From: an uncultured Thiomonas sp.
GTDB taxonomy: Bacteria; Pseudomonadota; Gammaproteobacteria; Burkholderiales; Burkholderiaceae_C
Direction: 5' to 3'
DNA: 5,693 nucleotides
Assembly (NCBI GenBank): GCA_937927695.1
Contig: CALBRU010000118.1
Span: forward strand, 1 to 5,693
The notes beneath the pieces were generated by a model. The model was given only the letters and a program-made list of their open reading frames with translations, had not been told where the DNA came from and made no database searches. Made by a program: the position numbers and the translations under genes. Shown piece by piece: positions 1 through 4,607 of the stretch. The stretch's first letter is position 1; every line of letters begins with the position of its first letter.

Positions 1-47
1 ACGAGATAAGCTAGTGACTGGAGTTCAGACGTGTGCTCTTCCGATCT
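1..47. other. Illumina adapter contamination (P7 end, index, read-2 adapter)
   Basis: This segment is not genomic. Bases 14-47 match the Illumina TruSeq read-2 adapter, from GTGACTGGAGTTC to GCTCTTCCGATCT, without a mismatch that I can see. Bases 1-7 (ACGAGAT) are the end of the P7 flow-cell primer. Bases 8-13 (AAGCTA) occupy the six-base index position and are the reverse complement of TAGCTT, which I recall as TruSeq index 10. Real sequence begins at 48. The most likely origin is untrimmed read-through that was assembled onto a contig end. Any open reading frame entering this region is artificial. Confidence 0.98.
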
Positions 48-293
48 CTGGGGTTGCGGCTGCTTGCGTTCCATCGGTGCGGTGGGCCGGGGGGCAGCGC
101 GCTGCACCGTAGGCGACCACAATTCGGCCTCCACCGCTTCGGGCGGGTGGCTTTTCCAGTGCACGCCGAACGCAATGAGGGCGATGAGCAGCAGGTGAAA
201 CAAGGCGGCCAGGCCGAAGGCGCGCAGCGTACCCCGCTCGTGCGGAGGCCGCAGCGCCGCAGGGTCGCCCGGAGATAAGCGCGCGGTGTTCAT
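48..293 (-). CDS. tolA: TolA, N-terminal fragment (3' end missing)
   Basis: TolA is an inner-membrane-anchored periplasmic protein that links the TolQ-TolR motor to TolB/Pal at the outer membrane and helps constrict the envelope during division. Only the first 82 codons are present: a short cytoplasmic head (1-24), one membrane segment (about 25-44, rich in Ala, Leu and Ile), then AELWS (56-60) and a Pro/Gln-rich start of the periplasmic stalk. The AELWS motif just after the membrane segment is, from memory, typical of betaproteobacterial TolA. The membrane segment keeps the His (H33) of the family's Ser-x3-His motif, but the Ser position is Ala29. The ATG at 293 lies 22 bases after the tolR stop, with no clear Shine-Dalgarno sequence. 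The frame stays open into the adapter down to base 3, which would add about 15 false residues; the gene should be annotated only to 48, as partial. Position after tolQ-tolR supports the call. Confidence 0.88.
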
Positions 294-315
294 GCGAAAA
301 GGGACAAAAAACGCA

Positions 316-783
316 TCAGGATGGGTTGGACTGGACGGCCAGGCCCACGCGCGCCACACCGTGCTGTTTGAGCAGATTGAGCGCGCGCATCACCGCGTCG
401 TACTTCACGTTTTTGTCGGCGGCGATCAGCACCGGCATGGCATCGAGGCTCAGACCGGCCTGCGCGGCCAGTTGCTGTACCGTCTGCGGCAAGTCCTTGA
501 GGCTGACGGGCTGCGGCGCGGCGTTGGCGGCCTTGCTCTTGGGGTCGCGCAGCGAGACTTCGAGCATGTCATCCTTCTGGATGGTCACCTGCACCAAGGT
601 GCTGGGCGCCTGCGGCGCATTGCCCACGGTGGGCAGCTTGACCATGGTCGGCGTGATGAGCGGCGCGGTGACCATGAAAATGATCAGCAACACCAGCATG
701 ACGTCGATGTAGGGCACGACATTGATGTCGGCTAGAGCGCGCCGCGAGCGATGCCCACGACTGCTGGATTGGAGGGCGGGCAT
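316..783 (-). CDS. tolR: TolR, inner-membrane Tol-Pal motor subunit (ExbD/TolR family)
   Basis: TolR forms, with TolQ, the proton-motive-force-driven motor that energises TolA. The 155-residue protein has the normal family layout: a short basic cytoplasmic N-terminus with several Arg (9-15), the conserved DINVVPYIDVML (19-30), a single membrane helix (about 24-43), and a periplasmic domain. Asp27 in PYIDVML corresponds to the membrane Asp of the family (Asp23 in E. coli TolR) thought to take part in proton transfer. The C-terminal part, PVLIAADKNVKYDAVM (117-132) and VARVGLAV (143-150), is the conserved periplasmic fold. The ATG at 783 is preceded by GGGAAG about 7-8 bases upstream, a usable though imperfect ribosome-binding site. 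A repeat-containing 131-base gap separates it from tolQ, and tolA follows after 22 bases. Confidence 0.96.
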   Translation of the reverse strand: MPALQSSSRGHRSRRALADINVVPYIDVMLVLLIIFMVTAPLITPTMVKLPTVGNAPQAPSTLVQVTIQKDDMLEVSLRDPKSKAANAAPQPVSLKDLPQTVQQLAAQAGLSLDAMPVLIAADKNVKYDAVMRALNLLKQHGVARVGLAVQSNPS

Positions 784-790
784 GTCAGAA

Positions 791-796
791 CTTCCC
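791..796 (-). promoter_or_regulatory. Putative ribosome-binding site of tolR
   Basis: Read on the minus strand this is GGGAAG, with 7 bases between it and the tolR ATG at 783. It is one of the few recognisable Shine-Dalgarno-like sequences in the cluster. It directly abuts the left copy of the intergenic repeat (one base away), so the repeat lies in the tolR translation-initiation neighbourhood. Confidence 0.5.
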
Positions 797-797
797 A

Positions 798-828
798 GGG
801 GGCAGCGAACAGAGTGAGCGTGGGGGCA
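798..828. repeat. 31-base intergenic repeat, left copy
   Basis: This 31-base GC-rich sequence has the core GCAGCGAACAGAGTGAGCG flanked by G-runs on the plus strand. It is identical to 878-908, at an offset of exactly 80 bases. It lies between tolQ and tolR, ending next to the tolR ribosome-binding site. I know similar sequences as dispersed intergenic repeats in Burkholderiales genomes of the Comamonadaceae type; that recollection is not testable here. No coding potential is apparent. Confidence 0.9.
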
Positions 829-868
829 GCATCAGGACTCCCGACGGGCCGCCCCTAGGGAGGCCTGC

Positions 869-883
869 GCCCCCTCGGGGGGC
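869..883. repeat. Short GC-only inverted repeat (possible hairpin)
   Basis: GCCCCC (869-874) and GGGGGC (878-883) can pair as a six-base all-GC stem with a TCG loop. There is no T-run following it on either strand, so it is not a standard intrinsic terminator, which fits with tolR and tolA continuing downstream. It overlaps the start of the right repeat copy and is probably part of the same repeat element. It could stabilise or pause the transcript between tolQ and tolR, but nothing here shows that. Confidence 0.5.
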
Positions 884-908
884 AGCGAACAGAGTGAGCG
901 TGGGGGCA
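878..908. repeat. 31-base intergenic repeat, right copy
   Basis: Identical to 798-828 and placed six bases from the tolQ stop codon (917-915). The left part of the unit is joined to this copy through a spacer (829-877) that carries the palindrome CCCTAGGG (853-860) and the GC-only inverted repeat at 869-883. Together they fill most of the 131-base tolQ-tolR gap as roughly 1.4 units of an 80-base period. Confidence 0.9.
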
Positions 909-914
909 ACCATC

Positions 915-1667
915 TCAGCGCCCTCCGCCAAAGCCGGTGACCGGCCCGGCACGCCCGGCGCTTGCTGCCGCGGCCGACTGCGCGGCGCTCGGCGCGGGCG
1001 TGCTCTGGCGCTGCAGGATATTGGAGAACTCTTCAGTGAACGATTCAAAGCGGTTGGCCAGGCGGTCGATGTCGCGGGCGAAGAAGTTGTAGGCGATCAC
1101 CGCGGGGATGGCGGCGAACAGGCCGATGGCCGTGGCCACCAGCGCCTCGGCGATGCCGGGCGCCACGGTGGCCAGTGTGACCTGCTGAAGATTGGACAGG
1201 CCGACGAAGGCGTGCATGATGCCCCACACCGTGCCGAACAGGCCGACATAGGGCGAGACCGATCCGACCGAGGCGAGAAAGGACAGGTTGGCTTCGAGCG
1301 CGTCCATCTCGCGCTGGAAGGCGGCGCGCATGGCGCGGCGGGCGCCGTCCACCAGGGTGGAGCCGTCGAGCACATGGCGCTCGCGCAGCTTGAGGTATTC
1401 ACGCATGCCCGAGGCGAAGATGCGCTGCAGCGGGCTGCCGTGGCGGCCGTTGCTCAGCGCCGATTGGTACAGGTCGTTGAGCCCCGTGCCCGACCAGAAT
1501 TCCTGCTCGAAGTCTTCAGACTTCACCCGCGCCGACTTGATGGCGAAATATTTGCGGAAGATGACGGTCCAGCTCGCCAGCGATACGGAAAGCAGAAGCG
1601 CGAGCACCAGCTGCACCACGATGCTGGCGCCGAGCACCATGGACACGATGGAGAAATTTTGATCCAT
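915..1667 (-). CDS. tolQ: TolQ, inner-membrane Tol-Pal motor subunit (MotA/TolQ/ExbB family)
   Basis: TolQ is the polytopic stator-like subunit that, with TolR, uses the proton gradient to drive TolA. The 250-residue protein shows three membrane segments: about 12-37; 131-155, containing GLFGTVWGI (142-150); and 166-193, containing GIAEALVATAIGLFAAIPAV (171-190). The last two are the family signatures. A large cytoplasmic loop (about 40-128) lies between the first and second segments. The C-terminus after about 220 is an Ala/Ser/Gly-rich tail, making the protein somewhat longer than E. coli TolQ (230). The start at 1667 gives the normal N-terminus, MDQNFSIVSMVLGAS, but the bases just upstream (ACCTCCCT) do not form a Shine-Dalgarno sequence. 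ybgC lies 144 bases upstream and tolR 131 bases downstream, the usual order. Confidence 0.97.
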   Translation of the reverse strand: MDQNFSIVSMVLGASIVVQLVLALLLSVSLASWTVIFRKYFAIKSARVKSEDFEQEFWSGTGLNDLYQSALSNGRHGSPLQRIFASGMREYLKLRERHVLDGSTLVDGARRAMRAAFQREMDALEANLSFLASVGSVSPYVGLFGTVWGIMHAFVGLSNLQQVTLATVAPGIAEALVATAIGLFAAIPAVIAYNFFARDIDRLANRFESFTEEFSNILQRQSTPAPSAAQSAAAASAGRAGPVTGFGGGR

Positions 1668-1727
1668 AGGGAGGTCTGGCTGTAGTGAGTGGGAGAGTGA
1701 GCGCGCGGCTCAGGAGAGACAGCCTGC

Positions 1728-1736
1728 ATTACAACA
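1728..1736 (-). promoter_or_regulatory. Weak candidate extended -10 promoter element upstream of tolQ
   Basis: On the minus strand this reads TGT-TGTAAT, an extended -10 (TGn) followed by a hexamer matching TATAAT at five of six positions. It sits in the 144-base ybgC-tolQ gap (1668-1811), the largest gap of the window, and would start transcription about 54 bases before tolQ. No good -35 hexamer lies at the proper distance (GGCCGC there). In GC-rich DNA such a match is uncommon but can occur by chance. The rest of the gap shows no terminator hairpin, only a six-base T-run on the minus strand near 1780-1786 without a stem before it. Confidence 0.22.
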
Positions 1737-1811
1737 AATCCCCAACGGGCGCGGCCACTGCGGAGAAGACAGGATTGCGGAAAAAAGGTTCACGACGAGG
1801 AGGGTTGCACC

Positions 1812-2267
1812 TCAGGGGGCGGGTGAAGCAGGCTCCGCCCAGCGGCTGACGCGGTCGAAGACTTCCCGCGGAATGCGCGAAGGCCGCAGAGTGGCCGCAG
1901 CCACGCAACCCACGCGAACCGTAGCCTCGCACAGCATCGCGATGGGCGCACCGCTCGTGTCGCAGCGCCAGGCCTGTTGCGCGACGGTGAGGCTGGCGCT
2001 GCCGATGTCCTGCAAGCGAAGCTGGATCTGCAGCGCGTCGTCGAGTTTGGCGGGGGCGCAATAGCGCAGGTGCACGTCGGCCACGACGAACACCAGCCCG
2101 GCCTGCGCCGCCAGGTCGGATTGCGCTAGCCCGAGGCTGCGCAGCCATTCCGTGCGCGTGCGCTCGAAGAACTTGAGATAGTTGGCGTAATAGACGATGC
2201 CTCCGGCGTCGGTGTCTTCCCAATACACCCGCACCGGCCAGTGGAAGGCGCGCACGTCTGCACTCAT
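1812..2267 (-). CDS. ybgC: YbgC, acyl-CoA thioesterase of the Tol-Pal cluster (4HBT hotdog fold)
   Basis: YbgC is a cytoplasmic acyl-CoA thioesterase that is regularly encoded first in tol-pal clusters. The 151-residue protein starts with the family hallmark: VRVYWEDTDAGGIVYYANY (12-30), followed by FFERTRTEWLR. Asp20 aligns with E. coli YbgC Asp18 and the catalytic Asp17 of Pseudomonas 4-hydroxybenzoyl-CoA thioesterase. The hotdog core continues with FVVADVHLRYCAPAKLDD. The protein is about 17 residues longer than the E. coli one, the extra length being at the C-terminus. The frame is open far upstream, but the ATG at 2267 is chosen because it matches the family N-terminus and overlaps the aminotransferase stop by four bases (ATGA), which suggests translational coupling; a weak AAGG lies just upstream. 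What is inferred is the physiological substrate, probably acyl-CoA or acyl-ACP. Confidence 0.94.
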   Translation of the reverse strand: MSADVRAFHWPVRVYWEDTDAGGIVYYANYLKFFERTRTEWLRSLGLAQSDLAAQAGLVFVVADVHLRYCAPAKLDDALQIQLRLQDIGSASLTVAQQAWRCDTSGAPIAMLCEATVRVGCVAAATLRPSRIPREVFDRVSRWAEPASPAP

Positions 2268-3445
2268 GCCGCCTTGCGTTCCAGAAGGCCCCGCAGCCGA
2301 CTGAGCGCTTCCTGCAGGTTGGTGATGCTGTTGGCGTAGCTCAGGCGGAAGTAGCGCTGGGGCTCGGCGGCGCCGAAGTCTTTGCCGGGCACTAGCACCA
2401 CGCCGGTATCGCGCATGACCTCGAAGCAGAAGTCCCAGCTGTCGGCGCTGTAGGCGGAGCAGTCGGCGTACACATAAAACGCGCCGTCCGGCCGCACGGG
2501 CACGCGCAGGCCCAAGGCTTCGAGGCCGGGCACGATGAGGTCGCGGCGGCGCTGGAACTCGGCGCGGCGGCGTTCGTATTCGGCCAGGGTGTCGGGCTCG
2601 AAGCAGGCCAGCGCGGCCTGTTGCGCCACGCTGCTGGCGCAGATGAACAAATTGCCGGCCATGCGCTCCAGCGGAGCGACGAGCGCGGGCGGTACGACCA
2701 GCCAGCCCAACCGCCATCCGGTCATCTGGAAGTATTTGGAGAAGCTGTTGACGGTGATGATGTCGTCGCCCGCGGCCAGAGCGGTGTGGCCATAGCCGGC
2801 TTCATAGCTGAGGCCCAGATAGATTTCATCGACGATGCTCACCCCGCCACGCGCGCGCACCACGTCGGCGATGCGGCGCAGTTCGTCTGGCGCGATGGAG
2901 GTGCCGGTCGGGTTGGAGGGCGAGGCCAGCAGCACCCCGGCGGTCTGCGGCGTCCACGCGGCCTCGACTTCGCTAGCGGTGAGCTGAAAGCGCTGCGCGG
3001 CGGGGGCGGGCAGCATGCGCGCCCGCGCACCCGCAGCGGCCACGAAGTTCTTGTTGCACGGATAGCTCGGGTCGGGCATGAGCACTTCATCGCCCGGATT
3101 GAACAGCAGCAGGCTGGCGAGGGTGAGCGCGCCCGATGCGCCGGCGGTGATGAACACCCGCGCCGGGTCGAGCGTCACGCCGTGTACTTGGGCGTAGTGC
3201 TGCGCGATGCGTTCGCGTAGCGCAGGCAGTCCGGGCGCCAGGGTGTAGCCGGTGCGGCCGTCGCGCAACGCGCGGGTGGCGGCTTCGACCACGGGTTCGG
3301 GCGCGGTGAAATCGGGCTCGCCCACACTGAGATGGATCATGCTCTTGCCCTGCGCTTCCCAGGCCGTTTGCTGTTCGGCCGCGGCGCGCACCACGTCCAT
3401 GACGTAGAAGGGTTCGATGGACTGGTTGCGTTGGGCTAAGCGCAT
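2264..3445 (-). CDS. PLP-dependent class I/II aminotransferase
   Basis: A cytoplasmic fold-type I aminotransferase of 393 residues, the usual length. Visible motifs in order: the N-terminal SVGEPDF (40-46), YTLAPGLPALRERIA (67-81), ASPSNPTG (174-181, with Asn178 contacting the cofactor), DEIY (206-209, Asp and Tyr contacting the PLP ring), and VNSFSKYFQMTGWRLGW (232-248) with Lys237 as the PLP Schiff-base lysine. Arg367 in YFRLSYA fits the substrate-carboxylate arginine. These motifs resemble aspartate/aromatic aminotransferases of the AspC-like (I-gamma) type, but substrate specificity cannot be read from them, so no symbol is given. The frame is open back to 3679, but that extension overlaps the nusB tail and is Arg/Pro-rich shadow coding. 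The ATG at 3445, 19 bases after the nusB stop, gives the family N-terminus; no clear Shine-Dalgarno sequence precedes it. It overlaps ybgC by four bases. Confidence 0.93.
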   Translation of the reverse strand: MRLAQRNQSIEPFYVMDVVRAAAEQQTAWEAQGKSMIHLSVGEPDFTAPEPVVEAATRALRDGRTGYTLAPGLPALRERIAQHYAQVHGVTLDPARVFITAGASGALTLASLLLFNPGDEVLMPDPSYPCNKNFVAAAGARARMLPAPAAQRFQLTASEVEAAWTPQTAGVLLASPSNPTGTSIAPDELRRIADVVRARGGVSIVDEIYLGLSYEAGYGHTALAAGDDIITVNSFSKYFQMTGWRLGWLVVPPALVAPLERMAGNLFICASSVAQQAALACFEPDTLAEYERRRAEFQRRRDLIVPGLEALGLRVPVRPDGAFYVYADCSAYSADSWDFCFEVMRDTGVVLVPGKDFGAAEPQRYFRLSYANSITNLQEALSRLRGLLERKAA

Positions 3446-3464
3446 GGCGGCTATCAGAGGGAGA

Positions 3465-4073
3465 TCAGTCTTTGCGCGGCGGGCGCGGGCTGGCGCTGGC
3501 GCGCCGGGGGAAAGAAGCGGCCGCGCGTCGTGGCGGGGTTTTGGCCTTGTGGCTGACGGGCACGTTTGCGTAGGGGTTTGGCGGCGGGCTGAAATCGGTG
3601 GCCGTGGGCGGCGTCTGCGGGTGCGACTGGTTGGCGGCTTCGACCTCGGTCTTGCGCAATTGCGCGGCAATGCGGTCAAGCACGCCGTTGACGTATTTGT
3701 AGCCGTCGGTGCCGCCGTACACCTTGCCGAGTTCGACCGCTTCGTTGATGACCACGCGATAGGGCACGTCGAGATGACGCTGCAGCTCGAATGCCCCCAT
3801 CAGCAGCAGGGCATGTTCCACCGGGGAAAGCTCGCTGGTCTGGCGGTCGATGTGCGGCTGAATGAGGGCGTCGAGCGGCCCGGCTTCGGCCAGCGCGCCA
3901 TGCAGCAGCGACTGAAAGTGATCGTCGTCGAGCTTGATGGTGGGGTAGCGTTCGTGCAGAAAGGCTTCGATCGCACCGGTTTCGCTGCCGGCCAGCAGCC
4001 ATTCGTAAATGCCCTGGAACGCGAGCTCACGCGACTTGCGCCGCGCGCTTTTGGGGGCGGTGGTTGCGGTCAT
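3465..4073 (-). CDS. nusB: NusB, transcription antitermination factor with long C-terminal tail
   Basis: NusB binds boxA RNA with NusE (ribosomal protein S10) and supports antitermination, above all of rRNA operons. Residues 11-139 form the all-helical NusB core: RRKSRELAFQGIYEWL (11-26) near the N-terminus, SPVEHALLLMGAFEL (83-97), VPYRVVINEAVELGKVYGG (103-121) and YKYVNGVLDRIA (125-136). The protein has 202 residues compared with 139 in E. coli. The excess is a tail of about 60 residues (141-202), poor in predicted structure, with PPP and PRR motifs, ending PRPPRKD. The ATG at 4073 overlaps the ribH stop by four bases (ATGA) and has a weak GAGG just upstream; the longer open frame to 4142 is ribH shadow. 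Co-location with ribH is a common arrangement in Proteobacteria. Confidence 0.95.
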   Translation of the reverse strand: MTATTAPKSARRKSRELAFQGIYEWLLAGSETGAIEAFLHERYPTIKLDDDHFQSLLHGALAEAGPLDALIQPHIDRQTSELSPVEHALLLMGAFELQRHLDVPYRVVINEAVELGKVYGGTDGYKYVNGVLDRIAAQLRKTEVEAANQSHPQTPPTATDFSPPPNPYANVPVSHKAKTPPRRAAASFPRRASASPRPPRKD

Positions 4074-4555
4074 GCGGCCTCGTCTTCGTCTGCGCTGATG
4101 TCGATGAACAGGTTGGCCATTTCCACCGCGACGCGAGCGCATTCGGCGCCTTTGTCGATGCGGGCCTCGGCCTGCGCTTCGTTTTCCACGGTGAGCACGC
4201 CGTTGGCCACCGGCATGTTGTAGTCGAGCATCACCTGAGCGATGCCGGCGGCGCTGGTATTGCTCACCACCTCGAAGTGATAGGTGTCGCCGCGAATCAC
4301 GCAGCCGATGGCAATGAGCGCATCGAAAGCCTCGCTCTCGGCCAGCGCCTGCAGCATCAGCGGCAATTCGAGTGCGCCGGGGACGGTGTAGAGCCCGATG
4401 TCGTCTTCGTTCACTCCCAGGCGCTGGAGTTCGTCTAAGCAGGACTGGGTGATGCGGTCGGTAATAGCGGTGTTGAAGCGGGCCTGCACCACGGCGACGC
4501 GCAGTTCACGGCCATCGAGTTGTTCGGAAAGAATGCGGTTCTGGACGTTTTGCAT
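4070..4555 (-). CDS. ribH: RibH, 6,7-dimethyl-8-ribityllumazine synthase
   Basis: RibH condenses 3,4-dihydroxy-2-butanone 4-phosphate with 5-amino-6-ribitylaminouracil to give 6,7-dimethyl-8-ribityllumazine, the penultimate step of riboflavin synthesis. The enzyme usually forms pentamers or 60-subunit shells. At 161 residues it has the family's normal length. Visible motifs: RFN (26-28) with the aromatic residue that stacks on the substrate, VPGALELP (58-65), GCVIRGDTYHFEVVS (84-98) with His93 as the conserved catalytic histidine, and GVLTVENEAQAEAR (119-132) near the phosphate-binding region. The ATG at 4555 matches the family N-terminus; the open frame continues upstream to 4828 as shadow of ribB. 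There is no evident Shine-Dalgarno sequence in the 52-base gap after the ribB stop. It overlaps nusB by four bases. Confidence 0.96.
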   Translation of the reverse strand: MQNVQNRILSEQLDGRELRVAVVQARFNTAITDRITQSCLDELQRLGVNEDDIGLYTVPGALELPLMLQALAESEAFDALIAIGCVIRGDTYHFEVVSNTSAAGIAQVMLDYNMPVANGVLTVENEAQAEARIDKGAECARVAVEMANLFIDISADEDEAA

Positions 4556-4607
4556 GGCGTTGGATTGCAGATAAGTGGCGCGCCGCGGGGCGCAGAAGGG
4601 CAACAGC

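Noticed and set aside
286..735. Plus-strand open frame opposite tolR
   Set aside because: It is a shadow of tolR with a His/Asp/Gly-rich product and no family motif.
798..908. CRISPR array
   Set aside because: There are just two copies, with a 49-base spacer that holds palindromes and reads as part of the same 80-base unit; there are no cas genes, and the site is a short gap within an operon.
894..1685. Long plus-strand open frame of 263 codons opposite tolQ
   Set aside because: It lies antisense to a convincing TolQ, has a His/Gly/Arg-rich composition typical of GC-rich shadow frames, starts within the repeat, and shows no recognisable domain.
1694..1703. AGAGTGAGCG in the tolQ leader, matching ten bases of the intergenic repeat core
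   Set aside because: Only ten bases match and the flanking G-runs are absent, so a chance match or a decayed copy cannot be told apart.
1780..1786. T-run on the minus strand after ybgC as a terminator
   Set aside because: No GC-rich inverted repeat precedes it, so it does not have the form of an intrinsic terminator.
3417..4223. Plus-strand open frame of 268 codons opposite nusB and parts of its neighbours
   Set aside because: It is antisense to nusB, the end of ribH and the aminotransferase start, which all have clear family motifs; its own protein resembles nothing and spans several gene borders.
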